Below are positions 10,368 through 20,269 of a stretch of 64,000 bases of DNA, in pieces. The stretch lies in contig JAHQRK010000002.1 of assembly GCA_019828595.1 (NCBI GenBank), forward strand, positions 806,001-870,000, in the 5' to 3' direction. The stretch's first letter is position 1; each line of letters starts with the position of its first letter. The stretch is from Aphanomyces cochlioides (taxonomy: Eukaryota; Oomycota; Saprolegniomycetes; Saprolegniales; Verrucalvaceae). The notes under the pieces were generated by a model. It saw only the letters and a list, made by a program, of their open reading frames with translations, made no database searches and was not told the origin of the DNA. A program made the translations under genes and the position numbers.

Positions 10368-12668
10368 TTAAAAAAACGCGGTGAGTTTCGTCCGGTTCCT
10401 CCTTGCCAATTCCTGAGGGCTCATCGGGCGGTCGGTAGGAATGCATATAACTTGTTCACCTTCCAAGTGTATTTCGAGGTTCTCGACAGCGTGAGATCGT
10501 TTGAACATGTCGAAAGAGAAAATGCGTGTGAGGGCCTCACAGCACGATACATAGCGGGCATCTTGGTATTGCTTGATTTCGTCAAGTTCACCGGACTCAA
10601 GTTGAAAATTTGAGCGGTCGGAGCCCTTGTAGATGTTCTTGTACAGGTACTTGACTGCAGATATACTTGTACACGCCTCGACATTGATGTGGCAGTCGAA
10701 CATGGCACTCAACGTTGGGCAGTACGGAATAACATATTGGTTGGTATACTCAGAGGGCCGCTCTGCCGAAGAGCGGCGACGACGGTAGAGTGGATATCCA
10801 TCGCTGCCTTCTGATGTTTCGTTGCAGTATGCTTTTGGAAAGTTTTTCTTGCACTTCCCGTTTTTCAGGCATCGGTCGCCGCATTTGTGAATCATGCAGG
10901 TTGTAACAATTTCGTGCAGTCTTGGATTCTTTTCCTTGTCGGGAATTTCTGCACTGATAATACTGTCAATATCGGCAGCTGTCTTGATTTTGTCGTCCCC
11001 AGTGAATATGACCAACATATGGGCATGAGGCAGACCACGCTTTTGGAATTCGACAACACGAACACACGCAGCTTGTCGACCCAAAACTTCCCCCTTGTAC
11101 AGCATGGCTTCAATGGCTAAGAGCTTGAGACGGAACATGCGCGTCACTAAGTCAGGTCGATCAGCTGGAGATCGTTTAAATCCATAGTCGTCTTTCGCCA
11201 ATTCCAGCTCCCTGTCGATTTCAACCCACTTTGGATTGCATGTCACAGTGATAAAAAGGTCTGGTCGACCGAACTTGCGAACAATTGCCATGACGTCAAG
11301 GTAACGTTGTCTCATGTACCGAGGTCCACCCGTGTAAGATGACGGCAAAACAGTCCTTTTCCCAATGCTTTTGAGGTCCACATCATCCGAAACAGCGTCA
11401 TGAAGTGCGCGGTACGTGTCACTGCGGAGGTTGTTGGTTTGGTCACGAATATATCGAAGCCTTTGGTTTTCCACCTTTGCAAAATTGTCGACTGCAAACA
11501 CTTGAAATAGAGGTCCGCTGGCATGTAATGGAGAAAATGCACCGCGCTCGTACAAATGGTACCGAGCATAATCGTTCAAACTCACGGTTTCATGATTGCG
11601 ACCGCTCTTGTTGTCAAACGACCACCCCAAAGTCCCAGTGGGAAAGAGCAAAGGGTATTGAAGCGGGTCATATGCCGAATGAAATTCCTTAATGCGAAAT
11701 AAGCGTTGTTCCCCAGGTTGTCGATCCAAACGCACATGTTTACCAACGTGATAGTTTCGCTGAACTTCGCTGAGTACGGGGCCATCAATACCATGCAGTA
11801 AGATATGACGCCCTGACTTGGACGTTTCTGAAAAAAGAACAGCGATTTCAGAACACGTAGGAAGGTTATGCGTTCGGCTGTTGCTTCGAGGCTGAGCAGT
11901 GAGCACAATTCTCATGTCGTCATCCTTTGGAATATCCTTCGCATGCTTGTACAGCTGGGTGAACGCGTTGTGCTGTAGTAGTAGACGCTGGATTTTCGTC
12001 ACAGTTGACACATTAAGATTTCCCCCAAGCATTCTTCGTCGTATGCTTGCTTGCGTTTCAGGATCCGTAATGTAGATCTGGGCGTAACTGGCTTGTTCTT
12101 CGTCCGCAGGCAACAGTGGTCCAATCAAATGATGCAAAGCGCCTTGGATTGTATAAGATCTCGGCCCACCGTTGCCGTGAATAATTTCTTGGGTACCAAT
12201 AGATGTAAAGGCAAAGAGGGCGTTGTACCGGCGAGTGTTATTGACAAACCCTCTGGTTTTGAACAAAGCAATGTATTCGCGAAACTCGGGTGTGTCAGGC
12301 CAGGTAGCAACAGGCAGCACTCGAGTGCCTCCACCGCAGCAGTCCTTTTCTTCGCCTGGCCAAATCTTCGCTTCGCAATGGCGGCAAATCGAACGCTGCT
12401 CAATAGTATGAAGAGGCACCAATGATTCATCGAAGTCATCGAAACTGACGCGTGCACTGTTGTGACCACTCTTCTTCTTCGGGCGACCCTTGAGTTTATT
12501 CCGGAGACTTAGTCCTTGCTCGCGAGGAGGTACATCAATCAAATCCACATCCACGTTTAGCGGAGGATCAGCATTTGCCAAGGCAAGTAATTGATTGTCA
12601 GTGTTGCAATCCACATTTCCATCGGAAATATCTTCTTCCTTGGTTTCTTCTTCACCTCCTTCATTCAT
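10368..12668 (-). CDS. Helitron Rep (HUH endonuclease) with Helitron-like N domain, unit 1
   Basis: 766 codons. Rep nicks and joins the element ends. The Helitron-like N domain covers roughly residues 350-470. Motif 1 FITVTCNP is near residue 469, the metal-binding HUH motif GLPHAHML near 544, and the two-tyrosine motif KYLYKNIYKG near 672. A Cys-rich cluster (CRHCEAKIW...CCGG) lies in the first 130 residues and may bind zinc. The frame ends TAA after LTAFF, yet the same frame stays open for about 57 further codons towards the helicase (CREN, EHFVWNKKLRKW), so the stop interrupts what was one polyprotein. The first ATG here is probably internal: a 2-bp insertion near 12720 separates it from the N-terminal frame. 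Confidence 0.88.
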   Translation of the reverse strand: MNEGGEEETKEEDISDGNVDCNTDNQLLALANADPPLNVDVDLIDVPPREQGLSLRNKLKGRPKKKSGHNSARVSFDDFDESLVPLHTIEQRSICRHCEAKIWPGEEKDCCGGGTRVLPVATWPDTPEFREYIALFKTRGFVNNTRRYNALFAFTSIGTQEIIHGNGGPRSYTIQGALHHLIGPLLPADEEQASYAQIYITDPETQASIRRRMLGGNLNVSTVTKIQRLLLQHNAFTQLYKHAKDIPKDDDMRIVLTAQPRSNSRTHNLPTCSEIAVLFSETSKSGRHILLHGIDGPVLSEVQRNYHVGKHVRLDRQPGEQRLFRIKEFHSAYDPLQYPLLFPTGTLGWSFDNKSGRNHETVSLNDYARYHLYERGAFSPLHASGPLFQVFAVDNFAKVENQRLRYIRDQTNNLRSDTYRALHDAVSDDVDLKSIGKRTVLPSSYTGGPRYMRQRYLDVMAIVRKFGRPDLFITVTCNPKWVEIDRELELAKDDYGFKRSPADRPDLVTRMFRLKLLAIEAMLYKGEVLGRQAACVRVVEFQKRGLPHAHMLVIFTGDDKIKTAADIDSIISAEIPDKEKNPRLHEIVTTCMIHKCGDRCLKNGKCKKNFPKAYCNETSEGSDGYPLYRRRRSSAERPSEYTNQYVIPYCPTLSAMFDCHINVEACTSISAVKYLYKNIYKGSDRSNFQLESGELDEIKQYQDARYVSCCEALTRIFSFDMFKRSHAVENLEIHLEGEQVICIPTDRPMSPQELARRNRTKLTAFF

Positions 12669-13432
12669 ACGGTTAGGTTGTAGCGCAGCATAGATCCTTC
12701 GATTGTCAACTGTGCGCTCGCGCGATCTTCTTGCTCCTGAGCTGCCAGAATCTTGAGATGATGGTCACTTTGAGCGCGATAATGGATTCCGTCTTCTCCC
12801 TCCTTGGTTTCCTCTTCGTCGCTCTTATCCATGTCCGTATGGTGCAAAATGATGGCACCCCACCCTTGATTTGCAACCTCAGTGTTGTGCTTTTTTTCGC
12901 GAGCACGTTTGTTGTATTTCGCCTTCTTGGATCTTTTCATAGCCACCTCTTTGTCGAAGTCTTCCACGATAGCATGCCGTTTCTTTTCGCGAGCACGATT
13001 GTTGTACTCCACCTTTAGGAGAGCTTGCCGTTTCTTTTCGTGAGCACGATTGTTGTACTCCGCCTTTAGGAGAGCTTGCCGCTTCTTTTCGTGAGCACGA
13101 TTGTTGTACTCCGCCTTTAGGAGAGCTTGCCGCTTCTTTTCGTGAGCACGATTGTTGTACTCCGCCTTCTTGGCCTTTCTCATAGCCGCCTCGTCGTTAG
13201 GCATCAAGGCATCGTCATCCACAGCTCGGCCATTAGCTCCAGTTGATGCAGACTCTTGTTCGGTAGTATGCACTTCATTCCGCTCTGCTTGCTTGCCAGG
13301 TTCGGAGTTATCGATCGCATGTCCTTGATTGTCATTGTCATGATTGCCATTGCCTTTGCCTTTCTTAGAGGCCGAGTAGTTGTTATTTTCTACGCAGAAA
13401 ACTGCTTCAGACAAATGTTCATACAAAAACAT
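12665..13432 (-). CDS. Helitron N-terminal basic-repeat frame, unit 1
   Basis: Taking the first ATG (13432), about 255 codons. It holds four 17-residue repeats of the type KAEYNNRAHEKKRQALL (a 51-bp DNA repeat), strongly basic and probably helical, followed by an acidic segment (SDEEETKEGEDG). It ends in a short out-of-frame tail caused by a CG insertion near 12720 (GCGCTCGCGCG against GCGCTCGCG in other units). Without that change it would read into Rep, so it is best seen as the Rep N-terminus. Role unknown; nucleic-acid binding is a guess. The frame extends 20 codons further upstream but with no ATG. Confidence 0.7.
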   Translation of the reverse strand: MFLYEHLSEAVFCVENNNYSASKKGKGNGNHDNDNQGHAIDNSEPGKQAERNEVHTTEQESASTGANGRAVDDDALMPNDEAAMRKAKKAEYNNRAHEKKRQALLKAEYNNRAHEKKRQALLKAEYNNRAHEKKRQALLKVEYNNRAREKKRHAIVEDFDKEVAMKRSKKAKYNKRAREKKHNTEVANQGWGAIILHHTDMDKSDEEETKEGEDGIHYRAQSDHHLKILAAQEQEDRASAQLTIEGSMLRYNLTV

Positions 13433-14203
13433 CAACACAAAAATGATAATGTGATTGGATCGTAAAAATACTGTGGGTATGTGTCCCGCCACTTAAGCTT
13501 AACATAATGTGGTTTGCCAGAAAATACTACTCATTTCTTTCATAAATCGTACAGAGTTCGCGGTATTTATTAAACATCACTTTGTTTAATATCGCGTATT
13601 GAACTCGTACATCCAATGAGTTGAAACTTTGATACTGGGTAATACACCTGCTAAGTATTCATGCAACACCCCTTCAGTGATTCATGATACTCGCCGTAGG
13701 CCCACTATCAACAGTGGTACTCCGTCAAAAAAAGTAGCACCATCAGTTGCAATAGTGGTAACCAACGTTACACATTGTCCTCTTACTGTAAAAAGTTGAA
13801 CTATGGGGAGAGGATTTACTCGTCCAAAGTCAATATGAAAATACAGTAAAAACACACGTTTTAGCTGTCCCTGGCTGCTCTATGAAAATGTCCGGTATTT
13901 CGAGCCAAAAAGGCCCTACTTCGTAACATTCGCATATCGCGTCGGAATTCGCCTTTCGGAGTCCAAGCCTCTGGCCAGAGTATGGCTTAAAGTGGCAGAA
14001 AGGGCTCGTCACCCTACTGCACAGTGTGTTGACCGCTTATTCAGCGGCCTTTTCTGCCCCAGTGAAGCTATCCTAAGACATGCATCTCACCTTGCATCGT
14101 CCCAGAAAAACTCAACTGCCATTCAATCGTCTTTGGCAGGTATTATTTTAAATAGTAGGACAATATTTTCATTTTGTATGTGGAATGATTATTAATATTA
14201 TCG

Positions 14204-14258
14204 ACAACTGCCACGTCCAGCATCATGGGTGCACGATGATGCTGGACGTGGCAGTTGT
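14204..14258. repeat. Perfect 23-bp stem, 9-nt loop hairpin (unit 1)
   Basis: Left arm 14204-14226 (starts ACAACTGCCACGTCC), loop GGGTGCACG, right arm 14236-14258. All 23 pairs match. It lies about 310 bp inside the 5' terminus of the unit. Identical in units 2 and 8; collapsed in units 3-7. Confidence 0.9.
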
Positions 14259-14405
14259 GACAAAGTATGACACCGAGTATTGAGCAACACACCAAATAAT
14301 TGACAAATGGATATTTGCCATGGATATGGGGCAATACAACCTTGAGTGGTCAAATGAGTTGATGTTGGTTGGAAGTGCTGACAACTATGAACGAACTTGT
14401 CTCAA

Positions 14406-14511
14406 ATTGCTCATTTTGTACTTGGATAAAGTATATAAAAATTGCTAATTTTGTACTTGGATAAAGTATATAAAAATTGCTCATTTGTTGACTTGACGTT
14501 TGTATGTAAAA
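14406..14511. repeat. Subterminal 35-bp direct repeats (unit 1)
   Basis: Three copies of ATTGCTCATTTTGTACTTGG followed by ATAAAGTATATAAAA (the third is divergent), 57 bp from the 5' terminus. Units 1 and 2 have three copies, units 3-7 four and unit 8 two. Candidate binding sites for element proteins, by position only. Confidence 0.75.
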
Positions 14512-14779
14512 ATTACTCTCGTACTTAGTCTCGTACTTACGTGTTGCGTTAGAGCCTTAAGTAATAGATAGGGTGAGGCCAGGGCTACGCCCCTGGGTGG
14601 AGCGTTTTGCTTTGGAAATAGCAAAGATTTGATCACACACATGAAACGTTTGAAGCCATACTATGAATTTTGAATTTGATTCAGGCCCAGTTCGAAGTAA
14701 AAAAATAAGTTAACGCCGAGCATTCTGATTGGCTACTGTTGACTGGCGAATATTTTTTTTCGTCAGGAGATAAATCATA

Positions 14780-15065
14780 TACCCAAGTTCAGATTGCACA
14801 ATTTGTGCGATCGATGAGTAGATCGAGGTCATCGTTGGTTGACAACCACGTACTTCTTCCTCTTGTAATACTGTAACGTTGAATCTAAGTATAAGGTGCG
14901 TAGTTTGGGGTTAGCTAATCTCGAGGATTTATCGTCCAATTCATCGGTACGATGCAATTGGACTTGATCCAGGAAGTCACGGCAATTCCACAACAACACA
15001 GTGTATATATTTGTAAGAACATGATAACGTTTGTTAGTTATGGATGAAGTTTTATGGAGTCCTGC
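14780..15065 (-). other. 3' untranslated region of helicase, unit 2, with hairpin
   Basis: Non-coding stretch between the helicase stop and the element's 3' terminus, deleted in unit 1 and replaced in units 4-8. It holds a 30-nt hairpin at 14934-14963 (arms GTCCAATTCATCG and CGATGCAATTGGAC, one bulge, 3-nt loop). A transcript-end role is possible but unproven. Confidence 0.5.
14934..14963. terminator. Candidate 3'-end hairpin (unit 2)
   Basis: 13-bp stem with one bulged base and a GTA loop, about 100 nt beyond the helicase stop. Identical at 21771-21800 in unit 3, absent elsewhere. Named as a terminator only by position; eukaryotic termination does not need one. Confidence 0.25.
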
Positions 15066-17027
15066 CTATTGTAATGCTTCTTGATACACAATGTTTTTCG
15101 TGTAGATTCCAGGCAGTCCATCGTACTGTCCATTGACGACCAAAAACTTAATGTTGCCTTTTGCTTGGGCTCTTGACATGGCGACGTAAAGCTGTCCATG
15201 CGAGAAGACGGGTTCTGGAAGGTAGACGCCCACGTGAGAAATCGTTTGACCTTGAGCCTTGTGAATCGTCATTGCGAAGGCAACTTGAACAGGAAATTGT
15301 CTTCTGCGTAGCTCAAATGGGTAATTGTTTTGCTCACCATCGTGAATTGTAGTAGTTCGGGGAATGTAAACGATCTTGTTCGTGTGGGAGCCGTTCATAA
15401 TGTGAGCCTTGATACATCGTGTTTTCAGCTCAAGAACAATTAAACGTGTTCCGTTGCACATGCCTTCCGAAGTACACAAATTACGAAGCAGAATAATGGG
15501 GCAACCAACTTTCAAATGCAACTTGTGGCTGGGGAAGTTGTTGATGTCTATAGAATTCAGAAACTCGATGGGGAACTCGCATGCATTTGTGTCCGAGTTG
15601 GGTTTGTCAGCAACAGAATCGGCGGACAAATATGTCATTTCGCAGTCGAAAGTGAGTCGCTCAAGAAGTGTTGTGTTGATGTCAGCAACAACACTATGTT
15701 TGGGTGCAAGGATAGCTCGACATCCAAAGTACGATCTAAGTGCATTGATGCGCAGGTTGTTCATGTCTTGATAGACGCTGTGTAAAACCCCCAAATCATC
15801 AGGCGACTTGTATGGAATCGCCAAATCATCAGGTAGTCGAATGTAATCGGCACCGAGTTCGGTACATGTGGGGTATGTTCCATGACCAATAGACTTGAGC
15901 AATGCAGCAAACTCTCGAACACTCTCTGAGTTGTTGTTGGTCAACCTCATGTTCACCGTCAGATGAAACTGTGCGATATTTCTCCAAAGGTAGCTGTTCT
16001 TCAAGCATGCTTCGAGGATTAGCCCAGGTGTGCCCTTCAAAATGACTGGAAGCATTTGCTTGAAGTCGCCCGAGAATATGACGACCTTTCCACCAAAAGG
16101 AAGCGCGTTGTCCATCAAATCTTGTAGCATGTGATCAACGGCCTCCACAGCATACTTGTGCATCATCGAACACTCGTCCCAAATAATAAGTTCTGTGAGA
16201 CGTAAATGTTCCGCAAGATGCGACTGCTTCCGAACGTCACATCGGCTAATCTCGTGCAATGATCTTGGAAGACAGAATCTCGAATGCGCAGTTGTACCTC
16301 CGATCAAATTCAGAGCAGCAAGTCCGGACGAAGCAACAGCCAAGGCAATTTTGTTCATTGAGCGCACTTGAGCCAGTAAAATGTTTGAGATGAACGTCTT
16401 CCCTGAGCCGCCCTCACCTTCGAGAAAATATACTTTGCCTCTTCGAACAGTACTTTCCTTCGTAATCTCGCTCATAACGTCGTTGTAGAAGACCTCGTGC
16501 TCTTCGGTCATCGTAGACTTGCCTTCCAAAATGCCTTGGATTTGTTCTTGGTTGTGCGAAGATTCCATAGCCACTAATCGGTTGGATTGACGGCCCCTGT
16601 TTGTTTCCTCAAGAGCAAAATATTGTTCGAAATGTGCAAGCTGTGGAAGCTCCGGAAAACGATCCAAGCTTGATGCATTCGACTCGAGGCATCTTGATAA
16701 AGCCTGAATTGCGAAAGCTGTAGATTTTTGAGAATCGTCGGGGTACATGCGGTGAAAATCTTGCCTCATTTCATCTTCGAATTTGTTCCATAGCCCTCGT
16801 ACGTCCGCAGGTTCACAGTGAATCAGAATACTGACAAAAAGTGTTCGGAGCTCATAGGGAGTTGCTGTTTCAGTTGCTTCTCGCATGCAGGTTAGCCATT
16901 CCTCGTCATTTTCAAGAAAGCCAAGGGCAAGTGCGGCTGACTTGAACGTCGGATGAACCACGCCATTGACGGTTCGCAAATCTTCGTGCGATGTCGGACC
17001 TCGTCGGTAGCATAAGAGCATTCGCAT
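15066..17027 (-). CDS. Helitron PIF1-like helicase, unit 2
   Basis: 653 codons, ending KNIVYQEALQ, probably the original C-terminus because units 2 and 3 share it. All helicase motifs (GEGGSGKT, WDECSMM, TIHKAQGQT, YVAMSRAQ) are intact. As in unit 1, the upstream T9 tract puts it out of frame with Rep. Confidence 0.88.
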   Translation of the reverse strand: MRMLLCYRRGPTSHEDLRTVNGVVHPTFKSAALALGFLENDEEWLTCMREATETATPYELRTLFVSILIHCEPADVRGLWNKFEDEMRQDFHRMYPDDSQKSTAFAIQALSRCLESNASSLDRFPELPQLAHFEQYFALEETNRGRQSNRLVAMESSHNQEQIQGILEGKSTMTEEHEVFYNDVMSEITKESTVRRGKVYFLEGEGGSGKTFISNILLAQVRSMNKIALAVASSGLAALNLIGGTTAHSRFCLPRSLHEISRCDVRKQSHLAEHLRLTELIIWDECSMMHKYAVEAVDHMLQDLMDNALPFGGKVVIFSGDFKQMLPVILKGTPGLILEACLKNSYLWRNIAQFHLTVNMRLTNNNSESVREFAALLKSIGHGTYPTCTELGADYIRLPDDLAIPYKSPDDLGVLHSVYQDMNNLRINALRSYFGCRAILAPKHSVVADINTTLLERLTFDCEMTYLSADSVADKPNSDTNACEFPIEFLNSIDINNFPSHKLHLKVGCPIILLRNLCTSEGMCNGTRLIVLELKTRCIKAHIMNGSHTNKIVYIPRTTTIHDGEQNNYPFELRRRQFPVQVAFAMTIHKAQGQTISHVGVYLPEPVFSHGQLYVAMSRAQAKGNIKFLVVNGQYDGLPGIYTKNIVYQEALQ

Positions 17028-17206
17028 AAAAAAAAACAGTCTCCCGAGCGGGGTGACACCGTCAGCATCCTCCCGATCATACGATCACCACCCCTTTTAC
17101 GTGATGTCCACTTGCGGAGCTTTTTGTTCCATACGAAATGCTCGGGGATATCATGGTACAGACATTCACGCGCAAGTGCTTGTGAATCACTGTTTTCACG
17201 GCACAG

Positions 17207-19377
17207 TTAAAAAAACGCGGTGAGTTTCGTCCGGTTCCTCCTTGCCAATTCCTGAGGGCTCATCGGGCGGTCGGTAGGAATGCATACAACTTGTTCACCT
17301 TCCAAGTGTATTTCGAGGTTCTCGACAGCGTGAGATCGTTTGAACATGTCGAAAGAGAAAATGCGTGTGAGGGCCTCACAGCACGATACATAGCGGGCAT
17401 CTTGGTATTGCTTGATTTCGTCAAGTTCACCGGACTCAAGTTGAAAATTTGAGCGGTCGGAGCCCTTGTAGATGTTCTTGTACAGGTACTTGACTGCAGA
17501 TATACTTGTACACGCCTCGACATTGATGTGGCAGTCGAACATGGCACTCAACGTTGGGCAGTACGGAATAACATATTGGTTGGTATACTCAGAGGGCCGC
17601 TCTGCCGAAGAGCGGCGACGACGGTAGAGTGGATATCCATCGCTGCCTTCTGATGTTTCGTTGCAGTATGCTTTTGGAAAGTTTTTCTTGCACTTCCCGT
17701 TTTTCAGGCATCGGTCGCCGCATTTGTGAATCATGCAGGTTGTAACAATTTCGTGCAGTCTTGGATTCTTTTCCTTGTCGGGAATTTCTGCACTGATAAT
17801 ACTGTCAATATCGGCAGCTGTCTTGATTTTGTCGTCCCCAGTGAATATGACCAACATATGGGCATGAGGCAGACCACGCTTTTGGAATTCGACAACACGA
17901 ACACACGCAGCTTGTCGACCCAAAACTTCCCCCTTGTACAGCATGGCTTCAATGGCTAAGAGCTTGAGACGGAACATGCGCGTCACTAAGTCAGGTCGAT
18001 CAGCTGGAGATCGTTTAAATCCATAGTCGTCTTTCGCCAATTCCAGCTCCCTGTCGATTTCAACCCACTTTGGATTGCATGTCACAGTGATAAAAAGGTC
18101 TGGTCGACCGAACTTGCGAACAATTGCCATGACGTCAAGGTAACGTTGTCTCATGTACCGAGGTCCACCCGTGTAAGATGACGGCAAAACAGTCCTTTTC
18201 CCAATGCTTTTGAGGTCCACATCATCCGAAACAGCGTCATGAAGTGCGCGGTACGTGTCACTGCGGAGGTTGTTGGTTTGGTCACGAATATATCGAAGCC
18301 TTTGGTTTTCCACCTTTGCAAAATTGTCGACTGCAAACACTTGAAATAGAGGTCCGCTGGCATGTAATGGAGAAAATGCACCGCGCTCGTACAAATGGTA
18401 CCGAGCATAATCGTTCAAACTCACGGTTCATGATTGCGACCGCTCTTGTTGTCAAACGACCACCCCAAAGTCCCAGTGGGAAAGAGCAAAGGGTATTGAA
18501 GCGGGTCATATGCCGAATGAAATTCCTTAATGCGAAATAAGCGTTGTTCCCCAGGTTGTCGATCCAAACGCACATGTTTACCAACGTGATAGTTTCGCTG
18601 AACTTCGCTGAGTACGGGGCCATCAATACCATGCAGTAAGATATGACGCCCTGACTTGGACGTTTCTGAAAAAAGAACAGCGATTTCAGAACACGTAGGA
18701 AGGTTATGCGTTCGGCTGTTGCTTCGAGGCTGAGCAGTGAGCACAATTCTCATGTCGTCATCCTTTGGAATATCCTTCGCATGCTTGTACAGCTGGGTGA
18801 ACGCGTTGTGCTGTAGTAGTAGACGCTGGATTTTCGTCACAGTTGACACATTAAGATTTCCCCCAAGCATTCTTCGTCGTATGCTTGCTTGCGTTTCAGG
18901 ATCCGTAATGTAGATCTGGGCGTAACTGGCTTGTTCTTCGTCCGCAGGCAACAGTGGTCCAATCAAATGATGCAAAGCGCCTTGGATTGTATAAGATCTC
19001 GGCCCACCGTTGCCGTGAATAATTTCTTGGGTACCAATAGATGTAAAGACAAAGAGGGCGTTGTACCGGCGAGTGTTATTGACAAACCCTCTGGTTTTGA
19101 ACAAAGCAATGTATTCGCGAAACTCGGGTGTGTCAGGCCAGGTAGCAACAGGCAGCACTCGAGTGCCTCCACCGCAGCAGTCCTTTTCTTCGCCTGGCCA
19201 AATCTTCGCTTCGCAATGGCGGCAAATCGAACGCTGCTCAATAGTATGAAGAGGCACCAATGATTCATCGAAGTCATCGAAACTGACGCGTGCACTGTTG
19301 TGATCACTCTTCTTCTTCGGGCGACCCTTGGGTTTATTCCGGAGACTTAATCCTTGCTCGCGAGGAGGGTACATCAA
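17207..19377 (-). pseudogene. Helitron Rep, unit 2 (frameshifted)
   Basis: Same Rep as unit 1, in two overlapping pieces. The C-terminal piece (17207-18424) has FITVTCNP, GLPHAHML and YLYKNIYKG. The N-terminal piece (18421-19377) has the Cys-rich segment and ends GRNHEP. One missing T near 18427 (ACGGTTCATG against ACGGTTTCATG in unit 1) separates them. An extra G near 19368 (GAGGAGGGTAC against GAGGAGGTAC) splits it again from the N-terminal frame. The catalytic region survives but no single frame spans the protein. Confidence 0.85.
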
Positions 19378-20269
19378 TCAAATCCACATCCACGTTTAGC
19401 GGAGGATCAGCATTTGCCAAGGCAAGTAATTGATTGTCAGTGTTGCAATCCACATTTCCATCGGAAATATCTTCTTCCTTGGTTTCTTCTTCACCTCCTT
19501 CATTCATACGGTTAGGTTGTAGCGCAGCATAGATCCTTCGATTGTCAACTGTGCGCTCGCGATCTTCTTGCTCCTGAGTTGCCAGAATCTTGAGATGATG
19601 GTCACTTTGAGCGTGATAATGGATTCCGTCTTCTCCCTCCTTAGTTTCCTCTTCGTCGCTCTTATCCATGTCCGTATGGTGCAAAATGATGGCACCCCAC
19701 CCTTGATTCGCAACCTCAGTGTTGTGCTTTTTTTCGCGAGCACGTTTGTTGTATTCCGCCTTCTTGGATCTTTTCATAGCCACCTCTTTGTCGAAGTCTT
19801 CCACGATAGCATGCCGTTTCTTTTCGCGAGCACGATTGTTGTACTCCACCTTTAGGAGAGCTTGCCGTTTCTTTTCGTGAGCACGATTGTTGTACTCCGC
19901 CTTTAGGAGAGCTTGCCGCTTCTTTTCGTGAGCACGATTGTTGTACTCCGCCTTTAGGAGAGCTTGCCGCTTCTTTTCGTGAGCACGATTGTTGTACTCC
20001 GCCTTCTTGGCCTTTCTCATAGCCGCCTCGTCGTTAGGCATCAAGGCATCGTCATCCACAGCTCGGCCATTAGCTCCAGTTGATGCAGACTCTTGTTCGG
20101 TAGTATGCACTTCATTCCGCTCTGCTTGCTTGCCAGGTTCGGAGTTATCGATCGCATGTCCTTGATTGTCATTGTCATGATTGCCATTGCCTTTGCCTTT
20201 CTTAGAGGCCGAGTAGTTGTTATTTTCTACGGAGAAAACTGCGTCAGACAAATGTTCATACAAAAACAT
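19334..20269 (-). CDS. Helitron N-terminal basic-repeat frame, unit 2
   Basis: About 311 codons from the first ATG. Four 17-residue basic repeats, an acidic segment, then in frame into MNEGGEEETKEEDISDGN, which begins the Rep frame in unit 1. This shows that the repeat region and Rep were once one protein. It ends in ARIKSPE because of the extra G near 19368. Confidence 0.7.
   Translation of the reverse strand: MFLYEHLSDAVFSVENNNYSASKKGKGNGNHDNDNQGHAIDNSEPGKQAERNEVHTTEQESASTGANGRAVDDDALMPNDEAAMRKAKKAEYNNRAHEKKRQALLKAEYNNRAHEKKRQALLKAEYNNRAHEKKRQALLKVEYNNRAREKKRHAIVEDFDKEVAMKRSKKAEYNKRAREKKHNTEVANQGWGAIILHHTDMDKSDEEETKEGEDGIHYHAQSDHHLKILATQEQEDRERTVDNRRIYAALQPNRMNEGGEEETKEEDISDGNVDCNTDNQLLALANADPPLNVDVDLIDVPSSRARIKSPE

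Larger units (their letters stand above)
8025..14568 (-). mobile_element. Helitron unit 1 (6544 bp, long class)
   Basis: Has helicase, Rep and N-terminal frames. Relative to unit 2 it lacks about 293 bp next to its 3' terminus, which removes the normal helicase stop codon and its downstream hairpin. Its 5' non-coding end carries the perfect 23-bp hairpin and three 35-bp subterminal repeats, and has no inverted-repeat transposon. Confidence 0.92.
13493..14568 (-). other. Helitron 5' non-coding end, unit 1
   Basis: About 1.1 kb upstream of Rep with no recognised gene. It holds a plus-strand frame open from 13839 to 14195, the 23-bp hairpin at 14204-14258, three 35-bp subterminal repeats and the terminal TCTATTACTT on the minus strand. 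Confidence 0.7.

Noticed and set aside
10887..11113. Overlapping 73-77 codon frames on both strands inside Rep
   Set aside because: Shadows of the HUH region.
14190..14200. TAATATTAT next to a hairpin, like the geminivirus rolling-circle origin nonamer
   Set aside because: The last base differs, the motif is beside rather than in the loop, and AT-rich 9-mers are common. Not evidence of a virus.
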